From positions 13,214,418-13,278,417 of the forward strand of contig JAEMBT020000004.1 of NCBI GenBank assembly GCA_018873245.2: 64,000 nucleotides of DNA. Reading direction: 5' to 3'. The stretch's first letter is position 1. Every line of letters begins with the position of its first letter. Source of the stretch: Archegozetes longisetosus (lineage: Eukaryota; Arthropoda; Arachnida; Sarcoptiformes; Trhypochthoniidae). The translations under genes were made by a program, and so were the position numbers. Positions 25,101 to 40,800 of this stretch are shown here, piece by piece. The notes beneath the pieces are model-generated. The model ran no database searches. It was not told where the DNA came from and saw only the letters and a list, made by a program, of their open reading frames with translations.

Positions 25101-28100
25101 AAAGTATAGCTTTTATGTAAAAGAATAGTATTCGTTTCGTTAAGCCGTCAAACAGTAAAAATGTTTACAAATATTAGTATCTGTGTTGAATACATTTTTA
25201 AAGTCTCGGAAACATTTTTTGGCAGTCGTCCGAAAACCACAGAAGTAATGTTCTGTTACTCGTGTTAACAATTGATGCGATGTTATGTGACAGAAGCCGT
25301 GTCTTAAGTTGGGCTGTAAACAGAGGAATGTTACGCAGAAAGTATAATAAAGTTTTGCACTTCTATATACATTTGTTCAGTACAGTGGTATTTACATGAA
25401 AAACCTATCAAAAGTATCGTCAATTGTTTATTTGAACGCTCACCACATCCCTAACTAAACAAACTCATAAGTAATCGATGAGCAGAGTGTATGTGCAAAA
25501 TAAATTTCACTACAATTTCTAAATTTAACTGTATATTAGTTCGAAAACCGAGAGTTTGCTGTCTAGCGAAGCGTTTATTTAAAAAATTTGATGAGTTTTG
25601 CGAGTATCAAATCTGAAATTGATTGCATTAAATTTAATGACTTCACATTTTTCATTTCTAGTCTATCTTTCAGATGATGTTAAGTGAATGTAAAAATATG
25701 AATATTCATCTTCCGAAGTAATCTGATAAATCTTAAATGGTTGGTCTAAATGGTGAAATAAATGTTGAGAGCAAAACTACCTTTAAGTTTGCCAACAGAA
25801 TGAGTTCCGTATTAATAATTAGCTGTTTCTACTGCAATGCATCTTGATAAGCATAACTTGAAAAACATAAAATCAGTTGTATAGATAATGCAACATCTAT
25901 ATAAGTGTCTGTGTATTTAATCAGAAAAAATGTTTGATTTCGATGATCTTCAAGTAATTGAATAATTGTAGCTTCGGGCAAATAACTAGTTAGGAAAATG
26001 ATTGTTTCCATTAAAATTATTATTAAGATATCAAAACTAATCTAATCATTAAAGTTCAATACTTTATACTCTCAGTCGATGTTGAAATAAATTCAGATTA
26101 AATGACGAGATTTTGCATCTATGAGAAGAAATGTTTTACCGATGAGTTCTGAAAAATATGGTTTATCGACAACTTGCATATGCTGAGGTGATGCAAATTT
26201 AAAGTGAGCGAAAGTGCACATACTGCAAGTGAATATGTTTACATCAACAATGAGTTTGATAGGGAGAAATGAGCATATATTTTAAAAAATATCTCCTAAA
26301 CTCGCTTCTCTATCATATTGCACACTTTCGTAATAAAAGTTTTGCAACTAAATGGCAAACCTATCATATCAGCGAAAGTTTACTTTGTTTGGTGCTTTCC
26401 TCTACCATATCATCTTATGAACTAATATTTCTTACTTTGCTGCTTAGGCAGAAAATGTGCAGTTTTTCGATTTTTCTAGAATGATCACATTAATTTTTGA
26501 AAAGAGCTCAAAAATTTATTCAAAAGTTGGATTTGCTAGAAATGGTTGATATTCTGCAAAATACAAATAAAATTGAAAACTTTGGCATTAATATTTTTAT
26601 TGTTGGAGTGTCTTCTTTTACTCGATCAAAGTTGTAATAATCGATTTTATAAAAGAAAGTGCTTCAGAGTAGTGTTCCTATTATGAAAAGCTGATCCTAA
26701 AACCTAATACTGTCCATAATATGGTGGAGTGGAGTGGAGCGGAGTGCTACATTGCTACATCTTTACATCGCTACATCACTGCATCGCTATATGACCCAAG
26801 TTCTCAATAATAAGTTATATCCGTGTTTATTGTGGCAGCGCTTTAGTAAAGGTTTTTGCGGCGCATCTCTGTATTAGATTTCAGTAGAAACTGGTCTGAA
26901 TCTGAATCGGTATTTTGGGACTATTGCCGCTTCTTCAAAGTAGCAATAGAAGCACATCATTTCGATTTGTATTGAATTGATACCAACGCTATCGAGAAAA
27001 TGAACAAAAAGAATAGAAAGAAAGACAGAAAGAAATACTCGTTTCCTTATGAGTAGGCGATGAAAAAAGGGATCACAACAAATACAAGTATTGACCACTT
27101 CAATATTCTCTCATCGAACAAATTTTGTTTGCATTTTTGCAATAATGAGTCTCTTCCTGAACACTTTTCCTGTTTTAGTTTGTTGTTTATTGTTTTTGTT
27201 TTGCTAGTCTTTGTTCTGGTCTCATCTGTACGTCTCGTCCCTTTGCATTGATCAAATACTCATTCTCTTCTTAGCTCTACAATTTTAATTAATATTAATG
27301 GCTAGTCTCAGCCTTAAAAGACTAATGAAAAGCTGAAGACCAAAGAAAACAATGCATTTGTTAGTTTTTCTTGACTCGACACTTGTGTCACACTTAAGGA
27401 AATAGTCAACATGAAGTCATTCAATCTTTTCGGTCAAACATTGTGCAGCTCTATCTCAAATCAAACTTTCAGTAAAAATTTGAAAACAATAATATCTAGC
27501 TTGAGTAAAACGACTAATATTTTAAGCCATGATCCTAAGATAGGTATGAATTAGGATAATACTATAAAGTTTTGTTCTCATTTCTTAAATACGCTGAATC
27601 TCTTTTTCTTGTCTGCACTTTTGATTGAATCAATCTTTAGTCAGTTCTTGTGAGATAATTGAACGAAGCAGAATTTGATGCATTTTATTACTCTTCAACT
27701 TGTTATGTAATGCTCTGAAAATGAAAGAAAGGCCTTAATTTGTATCTCTCTTCAGAATAATTACTTTTGTTGCACATACTTCAAGGATTTTTGTTGTATT
27801 TTTTTGAACAAAAGGGATAATAATAATTAGTTTTGAAAATTTGATTTCCGTATACATTAAATGAGATGTCAATTTGATCTTTAAAATAATTGGTTATTTA
27901 GATTAGATGTCGTTTGATTGCGTTGGCTCTCACTGAGATGACTCTTGCGATGTAAAGCTAAGGGCACTTAATAGAAACTTCAAATGGTTTTTTATGGCTA
28001 ACATCTTTATAGCTTTCTTCCACATCAACAAATTTAAGAATCATAGAGCAAAACGAGCAGAAGCTATAATTTTGACGCTCGAAAATAGCAAATCATAGCA

Positions 28101-28835
28101 TTTATGAAAAGCTTCACTGTCTAAAAATGTCTATCACATCAACAGCGAAACTTTCAGCTGAAAAGTCTTCCTCTCTTGCAATACAGTCACTCTTAGATAT
28201 GTTTTTGCAATTCTATTTATTTCAGTTATGTTCTGTCTAACAAGCTTTTAACACAAATTTCTACTGATTTTATTTTGAATCAAGTATTTTGTTTAAATTG
28301 TGAACTTTTTGTTAGAAATAATATGTTTGTCTACTTCGCTATTGCTGAGGCATTTCATGTATGTGTACATCAAATCAAATTGAAATAAATCGACTCTCTA
28401 TTGAAAGCTACAAATAATAAATATATTCATATAGAGAGATTATGAAAAGCATTTTATCAATTTTTTCTAATGTCAAGATTTGTTGTATTATTTGTGCACA
28501 CCCTCTGTCCCTCTGATGTTTTAACGGCTTATAATTTGTTTAGACTCTCGAAGAGAGTTCTTTTAAATTTTGCAACAATTGCAGTCAACACTCGATAAGC
28601 TCAATCAAACTATTTTGAATCATTTTTTATTTGAATTATTTTTTCAATCAGTCAACTAGTCTTTCTTACAACGCGTCAAATACTTTTGTTTTAATAATTG
28701 CCAGACAATAAAATTGATTCATAAGGATTCAATGCTAGTAAAGCCTTTCAAATATAAACAATTCAAAATGACTGAAGCGATAGTTTGCTGTACTCTGCTT
28801 TCATTTTTATAAAGTATAGCATCTGTAATATTCAG

Positions 28836-28883
<48 letters not shown>

Positions 28884-31800
28884 CGTTCTATATGTTTGGA
28901 TGAGTTTTGGTCTGGTTTTTGCTCCGATCTGAGTGACTGAAGCTTTAGTGCTAGCGTTCGAACTCTCCCTATTATGCAATGGTTTACTCCAACTGAACCA
29001 ATCTCTAGATGCTCGACATAGCGAACATGTATATGATTAGAACATAGCGCACAGTGCATAGTACGTAGTGATGCCTCACATAGTGATGTCTGAATGCGAT
29101 GCAGAGATGTGATGCTGAGCCATACACGCGCAAAACCCTCAACACAATGGCACCAATACTATTGTTCTTTGTGTAAGTCTATAGTTAGTGTACTATTGGG
29201 TCCCATTAGAGGTTTTGTATGATTTTCTGTTATGTTGTTTGGTCGTTGGCCAAAGACAGCCAATTGTGTTCAAGCAAAACATTTCAGGATTTGTGCACAA
29301 TGTTCGCCAAATTGTCGTTATCATGTCTATCATTTCTATCAATTTTGTCGATAAAAAAACACAGAATACACTGTTTTCATATTGTGCTTCAACTAAAATA
29401 TTCAATATTGTCCTAACCAAACAATTGATTTTGTTCACAATCAGTTTTGGTCACTCTGTGACTGCTGCGTCCAAACTCATACCAATACGTGATCCATTCA
29501 ATCAAACTATGTTTAGTTTCAATTGCCGTTGTCATTGTGCTCATCAAACAAACAATTGTAGAAAGAGTTTATTCGAAAATATTCGAAAATATTGCAAAAT
29601 ATTTGGGCTAAACTTGGCTTCAATTCAATTAAATATCGATTGATAAGCAATTCTATAAAAATGGTTGAATACAAGCGAATTAATTGATTTGTTTTGACTT
29701 TTGTTGTGACTTAACTTTTATTACATTATAAACAATTTATTTGAATAATAAGAACATTTTACAAACTCGATGTTTCATTGAGACGGTGTGAGAAGTGATA
29801 TATCGCTTGTTTACTGCTATAAACTTTATAATAATTTTGCTCTTATATTAAAATGAAGTAATGTTAAACTTAGTTCACTTTTTTTACATTAATCTTTATA
29901 ATAATGACTCGAGATCTACTTGGATCGACTTTCATGCTATTTAGTCATTAGAGTTAACAATCAATTCATATGAAAGTTGACGTTCAAGTTGTTTAGTGTT
30001 CAAAATCCAATTGAGTAAAAGCATCAAAAAAGAGTAACGTTTAAGTGCAAAAACTTTTCAATCATCAACAACAACAATGTTCGCGAACGAAACTTGTATA
30101 AAAACAAAAACTTTTAGATAAAATGCACAAAATAAGAGACTTCGTTATACTATTCGTGTGTAGATTTTGGTCGATTAGTTCGCCCGTAATATTGTTACTT
30201 TACTTAACTCTCGTAATAACTATTGGTTTTTACTCTTGCGATCATTTAAAAACCTATCAAATTGAAGGTAAGCAATCGCCACATTTTTTATAGATCTTAA
30301 TTCAAGTATCTGTTGAATGGTTTATTGCTTATTATTACTTAAGTTTCTAGATTTTCATTTCTATCTACTGGGGAGTTATCTGATCTGTTCACTTTTTGAA
30401 TAGATCTCTATAATCATAAATAATAAAGTTTTCTATTTGTGAATAAAGTTAGTGAACGTGCTTTCATCAAATCGTAATATTTGTTAACATAATTAGCTCA
30501 CAAATTTACTTGAGAATAGATTTAATTTGATTCAATAGTGACTGACAGATAAAAGCCAGGTAATAAAAAAACAATTGAACAGCACAAAAGGCTGCGGCCT
30601 GCATTTCTAATCTATGCGTAACATTGAGAGTTAGTACTGGACGGCTTTAAAGATCAGTGATGTTGCAAAATTAATTGAATTACACATTTTTGCTTTTTGT
30701 TTTTGTTCTTTCAAGTCTATTCACATTTTCATAGTTTCTCTTCAAAACTAAATTAATTCGATGCTCACTCTTCTGAACATTTATTATAATATATTTTACA
30801 TTAGATTTATCTCTTAACAAATGAGATATTCAAACGTTTTTCAAAGAAGAGATTAATGAACTTATACTTGTTTTTATAGAAGTAATAAATGAAATATTTT
30901 TTACTAAGTAACATATTTATAAAAAACTTAATGAATAACGTTTTGTGTAAAACTGATTTAAATCTGCTTTAAATGTCCTAAAATAAGATGAAATATGCTC
31001 AATTTTTGATTGTCTTTCATTCGTAGTTCTGTGATTGTCTGTTGATTGCATTTATTTTCAGGTATACGACTACTTATCAAATTTTCAATCAATTAAGAAC
31101 TATTATTCTAATTACTTCATCAAACGATGAGAGAATAGGCTCAGATTTTAGTTATCATAATATGATATGTGAAAAGATTGTTAAATTAGAAGTTACTCAG
31201 TTCAATTAGTTTTGGCCCAGAGAAACAATACTAAGTGTTACAGTTGAAACCGCGTCAAAAATGTTATCCCGTTATTATATTTTTAAGTTGTGAATGAAAA
31301 CAATTTAGACAACAATCGCGGACATTATATACGAATGATCTGCAATCATTAAAGAAATTGATCAATTTTAGAAAAAAATCAATGTTCTCATTGAACTCAT
31401 GAAAAGACTAAATTTGAAGTAAAGCTAATAATAGTTTTTTGTTCAAACTGAAATTGCGTCCCTTATTATATTATTTGAGATGTGATTGTAGTTTCAAATT
31501 TGAACGCATACGTATCAATAGTTATGTAAATGCTTTCCGTTTGGGTTTATCATTAAGAGGAAACTATTTTTGATAAAAAGTTATATTCTCTTAATGAATT
31601 GCGACAAACTATAAATGTAAAGTCATGTCAATCAATTCAATTTGATTATGGAAAGTATTGATCAAAATTGAGGAAACTCATGCTTTAAAAAATTGCTCAA
31701 AAAATTGCCCAATCAACTCATTCCAAATTCGTTACATTAACTGTAATTTTAAAAAATAGAGATCCAGTTGTTCTTAAAGATGATCGAAAATTTCTAGTTT

Positions 31801-34800
31801 AAAATGGTATATGTAAGCTCTATTTCTAACCTCAAATTTTTAAAGGATAGATAAACTTTGCACTTTGAACTTGAATCAAACTTATTTCATTTTGAAGCTT
31901 GCAATATTTGGTGAATTGGGAGTTAGCAATTTTTGTTTTCTTTATTTCTCATAGCGTTAAGCAAATAACTTCGTTCCTGGCATGTTTGCCGAAATTCACT
32001 TTAACAAGGTAATTTAGCCGAAACTATATTTTTCAAAAGATTTTTTATCACTAAATTTGATAGATTGTTTTTCACTCAAGTTTACGAGAGGCCAGTTTGG
32101 GTCACCGCCCCCTCCACACGAAAATTAGTCTAAGCTGGTATTGTTAAAGAATAAATTTAATAATAAATATTCAAATAAATTTATTACAAATTTACTCAAG
32201 CTTAATCAATTTAATGGCTCAATAAGCTTAAATTGATCAAAGTTTGTCCAAGTTTTTGAGAACTTTTCGGTCAAAAGTGAACTTGAAATTGATGATTTGA
32301 ATCTGATTGAGATCATAATGAAAACATAGCATAAAGCTTTGCTATAACTAGCAATCTGTAAGTCAGCATATTTCTTCAATTAAATTGGGTTTAATTATTA
32401 ATAGTTTCAATTCTTTTAATTTCAAAACTCTGGTCGCGATGATTATAGCGTTTTAGGATTATGAGAACCTAATTTATTTTATGGAAAAGTCAATCCTATC
32501 TTTTTAGTACTGCTTTGGGCTGTTTTAAATAATTTGTAAATTTATTCTGCTTTAAAATTTAATAATGCTAACCCAAGTTAACTTGCTTTAGAAAACTTAC
32601 AAGTTTATAAGTAATGAAAAAGTTGCGCTTTAATAATATTGTCATGATCAAAATTTATGAGCAAAAATCATTGTTAAGAAAATGTGAGTGTTTGGCGAAA
32701 CTGACTCATTAAAATTTGTTTTGGCAAAAATTCTGGCCAATAACTTACTATAAGAGGATGTTTGCTTTTCTGGTTCTCAAGTGTATAGATATTAAATTAT
32801 TGGGTTTTGCTTAATCTCGTCTTTTCCGAAGTATTTGTACGAATCTATTTGAATGTGTTTGACTTCTTAACATATTTGCTGATATTTCGATTAATTATTT
32901 CAAATTTTTATACATCATTTGCCATTGTCTCCATATTGTTTCTACCTTATTTTATTAATTTATTTTTAGATAAAGCTTTCTTAGATGAGTCTCCGATAAG
33001 AGGAGGTGCGCAAGAATAATGGCGCCGAATTTCATTTTTAGAAATTTTTTCATTACTCGTACCGCTCAAACCAAAATTAGTACATCAAAAGTATAAATAT
33101 TGTCTAAAATTATCAATTGAATAAATCACGGACATCGGGCCTCTGTCCACCGCTTTGAGGACTAAGAATTTTGTCTGAGATAACAGTATTTGGCAGTAAC
33201 TTGCAGTTAATTTCTCTAGTTCTTTTTGATCTTTGTGATGAGAGCTGCTGTCGTCTCTTCAGTACAGTTATTTGAGTAAACTTTGTCAAGTGTACCGAAA
33301 ACATTCGATTCTTCGAAGTTGGAGCACATTCGGTGGATTGATAGTAAACGCTTTTCCTGTATGATTGTTTTTGATTAGAAACTGCCAATCCATAATCTTT
33401 TAGTGCTTTGATTTAATGTGTCCGTTATTAAAACTTTGTGCCATATCATAACAAAACATGTGAATGTGTTGCCATAGAAATAAGCTATATTTTGTAATTA
33501 GCAATATTTTTAAAAACAAAGTTAAAAGTTTTATTAGAGATATAATTGAGTGCCATTATTTTTGCGCACTCTTTGTTTCTTAGAAATTTCAAACGATTCT
33601 AATCTAAGTCTAACCCTAGACAGATCTGGGCTCGGAGTGTCCCGAAGCAGATCCTTCTAAGCAGATATAGAGTGTAATAATATATCGGATTCTGGAAACT
33701 AAAAATAAACTTTGCGTTAATAAACTGAAAAATAATTTAATGATTTGGATTGATCTAGGATTTATTGATCTAGGATAAAACGAGCTAACTCACTTTCATA
33801 TGTCATATATAATATATTTTGAAACAGGTTCTTTTGAGAATTGCAACAAAACTCAACAATATATTGAATGTTCGACAGGAGAAGACATTTTATTAAAATA
33901 AAGTAATAAATCAAAGAAACAGTTGATTCAGATTCAGGTTCAGATTCTGTAGTTTATAGCAAAAGAAAAGTGACTTCTTAGCTTAAAAAAATATAAAACA
34001 CACCGATTTCCGATTTCCTAAGTCGAAAGTTTATGCAATTCTTCAATTTCAATAAATTGCATTTTATTGTATGGCTAACTATTATTGTAACTGCATAACA
34101 TTTCAAATTAAGATTTACTCAAAAAGATGTGTCCAGTCAATGCAAGTTATGAGATTTGACCCAATTAGAAATAGCTCTCCAATTGGTTTGAGCAGAAGTT
34201 GGGAATGAAACAAGAGCCGAGGCTATTAATCAAACAAAGGTCACTCGAACAACACATTCTCTAGTTTGTTAGGTTTATTTTTGTTGCATTTTTTATCTTC
34301 ATTTTGTGACATCAAATGCCTTTGATGATATTTTTCTTATTGAACACAAACCATATGAATGTTGAGGTGAAATTGCAGTTAAACACGTGTTTCAGTTTCC
34401 AGAATCGTTTGCTAATTTGTACGATATAAATCAAAATTTTTACTAACTCGTCTTGTTTTAAAATTGGGATATATAATTTGTTAATTTGTATCTATTTGTC
34501 TGTTACGCACCCCTGTGTCTCACAATCAATTTTCGTATTATCGAAAATCATTTTGTTTTGTTGAAAAATAGGATTCGAAATTTTTAATACCTATAAACCG
34601 ATTTACATCGCTAACAACAATTATTTCAATTTTCATTTCTCGTCAATTATTGCGAATGATCTATTTTTTTCATTAAAAATAAGTTTCAAAATTTTTATAC
34701 TATTGAGATTTAGTTAAACTATATTGATCTATGACAACACGAGTGAGTCGTGTGCGAATATTCTTTTGTCAATTTTCAAGATTTATTCAAAGTTATGCCT

Positions 34801-37800
34801 AATGATTGCGCTTCAAACTAACACCAATGTCATATGAGTGATTTTGAGTAGTGTTCTTATTTTATAGTATAAAAAGTTTGGTAATTAAATTTTTCGGATT
34901 TATCAATTCGATTCATTTGGTTCAGTGACATTCAGTGTTGTTGAATACCTCTTTTATAAGTTTGTAATAAAATTCAAATGTATTCTCTATATTTTATTTG
35001 TTTGTAATGCACAACGAAGATATAAGTATAGCCTATAGTTCAAAGGATGCAAGTCTTTCATATTGAATGTACATTTAGGATCAATTTTCTAAATCCGAAC
35101 TTTGTCTGAAGCTCTTTATACTAAAGATCTCTTCAGATCCTGAGTAGAAATTTGATTATTGGGAATAAAGTTTGATTGACAAGAGTTTTAATGGAATTCT
35201 TAATCTATAATAAAAAAACTTAATAATACAGATTTATTGTATGTTTATTAGTAATGCAAATTTAGTGATGCCTCAAATAAGAGAAAGTTTTCAAACAAAC
35301 CTTCATCCAAATTAAACTTTAACCTACCGAAAAGTGTATGGAATTTACATTGAAATTAGTTTGGACCATTGCTTAATAGTAAGAATCCTTTAGTTTTAAG
35401 GATAAGGTGCTACCAGATGAATAATCTAAACTTTTTAGTTTCTCAAATTATCTTAAGAGATAATAAAGTTTCAAAGAAAGTTCCAGCTTTTCCTATCACT
35501 CCATCCTAAATAAGTTTTAAAATCAAAGTTATAGGCACTTGTTTGGATAAGCGCGACTTGCATCAATGATCTCAATTAATTTTGGTTTACAACGATAATA
35601 TTCAAATATTAATGCAATTTGCAAGATAATATCGGCTCACGATAGAAATACAACCCACTGATACAAACGATAAGTTAATCGGTGAATGTATTGAATCGAT
35701 CATTTTTAACTCTTATTCATTTAAATGAATTCTCTAATTTTATGAAAATCTATAAATTGACAAGGATTGACATTCTTTGCTATGGCAAGTGATCGAGTGA
35801 AATAGTCTTTTGTTGAGCTCTAGGATTATTTTGAGAAATAAAATTTAGTAAACATTTATTCAAAGGAATGCAGTAAAATGATAGCAAATTTTTAAAATGT
35901 AAATCTTATTCTGTTTCATAGCATTGAAACGGTTTGAGTGCACATGAACTCCATTCAAATTTTATTCTTTAAAAATTACTTTTCATTTTTCTGGCATTTA
36001 ATCAAAATCGAGATTTGGCATAAGCTGACAAAAGTCTTAGGTCAATCCCTTTAGGTTTTTTGCTTTTGCAACATTCGAACATAATTGAAATATCAAATTA
36101 ATGATATGTTTCTAATAGTAAAACCATTATTTGAGTAATTGTATCAAGCATTAATATTCTCAAAATGTCTTCAAATCGATAGATTTGTATTAGGGCTGAC
36201 TCTAGGTTGCTTCTTATCCAAAGTGTAACGGGTTGTAAAAATTCATATTTAAAACCCTTGAGATGCAACTACGGTTGCCAGATCAGGTCTGTCTCAATCC
36301 TTGACAAAAATATAATAGAAGGATCAAAGCAAATGTTAAAAAAAGTTAAAAGTGATTTTATTGCTATAATTGTAAGAATAAGAAATTATCTGCAGATACA
36401 TGAGTTGGCTTATTCATTCATTCCATTAAGCATTATTTATTGTTTTTATTGTTAGTTTTATATGAAGTATAATTTGAATTTAAAAACTGAAACACAGTAC
36501 TTATTAATAATTTAATTTCTTCACAAATAACTAAAGATTACTCATTTACTCATTTGACACTAAGGATGACTCAAATAAGCTCGTGATTTTTACTCAAATT
36601 AGAAAGACAATAATTCGTCACTTGTATCACAAGTTTAAGGCTAAAACTAGTGTTTAATAGACTTTGAATTTGAATTACAGAATCATTAAAATTAGATGAT
36701 AGCGATGGACATAATTCATATTTGAGGAAATTACAGTCATATAGGAGTTAAATTATTCAATAATTTAGAACAAGTGACTCTCGAAAGTTCTATTCTTTGA
36801 GATTTCTATATCCCTACTTTAGACTTGAGGTCAGGTCTCATTCGTTGAAACACGACGAGAATAGTTGAGGTTTGGCAACGGCAGGTGTGACTGAACCTGA
36901 TAAGTATATAGTAATAAACACTTGATGACAGTAATTACAATTAGCATCTTGAGAGAGATATAATTCACGTCAATATTTTACGCGAATCAGTTTATGGTCA
37001 AATTCAATTTGACCAAATACTTTAAATCGAGGTTCCCAAGCGACTGTCTATGACTCAAAAATAAGCCGCTAAAGCGTTTTAAGGTCCGCAGAATGTTTTC
37101 TTAATATCGTAAATAGTGGCCTCAGCTTTCAATTGATTCTATTTTTATCAATAATTGCTCCATAAATTCGATGAATTTAGCTGTAGTCTTAAAAGTTGCA
37201 TAATATTTAGCGACAAATTTTGGCAAAAAATAGCTCGTTGGGTCGCGAAAGTTTTTCCTGGCCTAGTGCCGCATTTTTGGTCTGGGGAAGGGGTTAAAAG
37301 TTTAAAGTTCAAAGCTCTAATTTGTTGAGGCAAATGCATATTCACATTAAAATGTGTGTTGTTCCCAATCTTTAATTACTCTTCAACGACAAACAATTGA
37401 TTGCTACATCAAATAAGTGCAGTCTCAAGGTATTTTTTGCAGCATTTTTTCATTACAGATCTGCACTTCAATTTTTAGAAAATTCTCTGAAAGACTGTGG
37501 CCCCTAGCTCTTTCTGACTACGGTTGTGTCCTGGCCTCTAGTGGGTTGTGAAGAAAGAGTTTAGAAATGCTGCTTCAAATGAATCTCAATTAAAGAATTT
37601 TTAATATTCGCTTTTCATATCTGTTATCAGAGCTCACATTTTTATATTTCTTTGCAAATCTGAACTGAACTATCACAAAATCTATAAAGTGTAAAAACTG
37701 ATTACTTGTCCATTCATTTTGAATTTTTCATTCAATCAGTCCTAATTTCTAAAATGTCAACGAATTTTTTCAACTGATTCTTCCCTATGAAGTACAGTGG

Positions 37801-40800
37801 AATCTGTATCTGCTCTTACAGATATCTTTAGTAGTGCTTTGATTGGAAATCAATTGAAAAGTTTCAATTAAATTTTTTGAGAATTCTTGTTAAACATTAA
37901 ACCTTTACAAAATCATTTAAAATTGTTTGATTATTTGCTGGAAAATTATAGAATTACTTGATTAAGTGATTTATTTGAAACTTGGCTAAAATTTTTGTTC
38001 TTTTTGTGTAAAAATCATAGAGTCTTTCTTATAGTCCTTCACATATAAAAACACAATAAAACCTATCAGATGGGAAACTTTATGAATAGTGATAATTGTT
38101 GCACTTTCAATGTTGATTACTGCTCGTGTTTTTAATTTTTTATTGAGCGTTTTACTCCCATTATGGTGGTTTACTTGTACTTTTAATTGAGGGAAAAATA
38201 CCAATCAGAAAGCATGAAGTAGCTAATAATGCGGCATACAATAAGAAAGACTCTGTACAATAAAATAAAACTTTTAGCTTATTCTCACAACAAAATAAAA
38301 GTCACTAATTAGCGAAACGAGTGGACTTTTCGGTAAGTGTTTGGCACTTTCTTCAGCACAATTCATTCAAATGACTCTTTTATGGTTTGGGCCTTTGTTT
38401 CTGACTGGATATTAGGAAAGTTAAGCTCAAATTGTTTGATAGACACATCTTAAAATTTTAAACATTACTTTACATGCAATTTTGTTATTTTAAGTTAAGC
38501 ATAGTTTCATATTTCTGATCATTTTAATTGTATGACTGATAGGTTTATCTAAAGTTGCTGTATTAGGAAACAGCTCTACCACATTTTCACTTAATTATCT
38601 GTTTCTTGCTTCGAATTAGACTTATTTATTGTGTATATGATTGGTATGTTTATCGGTTCCAAATTTTTCTGTACATATCCCAAGTTTTTCGCTAATGCAT
38701 AAGTTCTTTCAGAATCTTCGAAAAAGATCAAACTCAAACTATTGTTCTTTTCGACATGAAATACTCAATATTTTGACCACGATTAGAGGCTGTCGCTGCC
38801 AGTATCTCTGTATTAGTGAAAAGCTTTAGATATGAGGTGAGGTGGCGGTGCCCCACAACCCTTTATTGTGTTATTGAAAAATACTTTTAGTACTTATCTA
38901 ATAATTTTGTTGATTTAGCAACGAATTTATTCATTAGTGTAATAGCAATAAAAATGTCTAATTTCAAGCTAAAAGTTTATGACACTTACCCTGTCGAATA
39001 TTGAAATCTGGTTCAAGAGACGATATTCGGCCACATATGTCTGTCTACTATTTGATTTACGGGTCTATCTATAACATATGTAGCTTTATATCTGTTATCC
39101 AACCAAAAATAAGCACAAATAGCATTTGTGCTAAATAGTCATGTGGAAACGCCATTCTTGTATTGCGTTAAAAGACTAACATATTGTTGAGGAGATATAT
39201 TTAGTATGACCAACAAAAACGCAAACCTATTTTCATAACAACCTCTACGAAATGTCTTACACTTTGAGTGTTTTTATCCATGTTTATTTTGACTGATTTG
39301 GTCGAGTCAACTCGAATGTAATGAATGCTTTTCAATCGGTATCGATTACATTTATATGAAAATTTGACTTACGGTCATTTTTTAATTTGTAAAACTAGAA
39401 GTGAATTTTCGAAAAGAAAAAAATAAATTTTATAGACTAACTTAGTGCGAAATCAGAAAATTGTTGGACACCAAATTAAGAAAAGAGAAGCTTAATTTTA
39501 GACATTGGTCACAACAGCTGTTGTATGTCTTCGTTTCGGTTCATAATTCAAATTTTGGGTCATAAACGAGTCGTTCGTTATAAGCTTGTGAATTGTGTTT
39601 AGGATAAAAAGTAAACGTACAAACGATTTGTCGAGGAAAGCATAATTAATCTAACACGCATTAAATAACATGAGAGAGAGAGAGAGAGAGAGAGAGACTG
39701 CAAATAAGGCTAAACTGTATTAATAAATAACTGATAGACTCGATGCTTAATATTTTTTCACTAAATCTTGTTATAAGCCCTCTTTTACTATTTTTATATA
39801 TTAGTGGACAATTGGATGAATTGATAAATGTGGAGTAATTATTATAAACATAGCCCAGGTACTATTTGTTCAATTTTGTCAACATCAAGGGAATGATTGT
39901 TTGATTACTAAAATATGAGCTCTTAATACGAATTGAGTATTTGTATAAACTTAAACAAATATGAGTTTTGAAAATTTGATTATTGCTTATTTTAAATTTT
40001 TAGTTTATATTTTTGCGTAATTTAGATCGAATAGCTGTTTTCCACTATTTTGCAGATTATGTTTTGATTGAAAATTAAATTATGATATAATACTAATCAA
40101 AGACGTGTTCAAAAGTATTTGTGTTTAATTATTTGACTAACCCTTAGGTATAAAATAATGATTAACAGAGCTTGCGCTCAGTATACATCTTATCACTTGT
40201 CTAAATAATGCCCTGCCTGGCTGTGTTCATGCTGTAGTAATTGCCCTTCAGATAAGTCATTTTTCGATTGATTTGATTTTCTCTTTTCAAATGAATTGAA
40301 AATGAATTTTAAAAGTTGTATTTTCTAGTAAGTTTTGTATTATAGTGTCCAAACAATTCTTCTGAAGACAGTTATAATATCGATTAATAAAGAGAAACTA
40401 TATTTTTGAAACTCTATAATCTTTCTGGAAATCATATTTTAAAGTAACATAACTAATGATTTTTGAAGTAAGAACTGCGAGTCTTGCTTTGAGTCTCGCT
40501 CTATTTCGTAAGTTTCGTAATAGTATTTGTTAAGCTAGAGTTCAGTAGAGTTGAAAGTAAACTTGAAATTTCTTAATATATTTTTGAAATAACTTTTGAT
40601 TGATTGATGGTATTGATGCTGTTCTCAAGAGCATTCTTCAGTCATATTTGATGAATTAAACTGAAAAAATTGATCAGCTCTTATTCAAGTAAATGATGAA
40701 CGAATAGAACTCTTTTAGCCCACTTTCACTTTGACTTCTGACACCATTCACTATATATAACCATATTATCCCCAAACTATATTCAAATTAGTAGTATTTA

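Noticed and set aside
28719..29059. Minus-strand frames with long Arg-Glu repeats
   Set aside because: They are produced by the CT microsatellite at 28836-28882.
32807..33388. Hydrophobic plus-strand frame and basic minus-strand frame
   Set aside because: The first runs into and the second lies within a short inverted-repeat element; neither has recognisable motifs.
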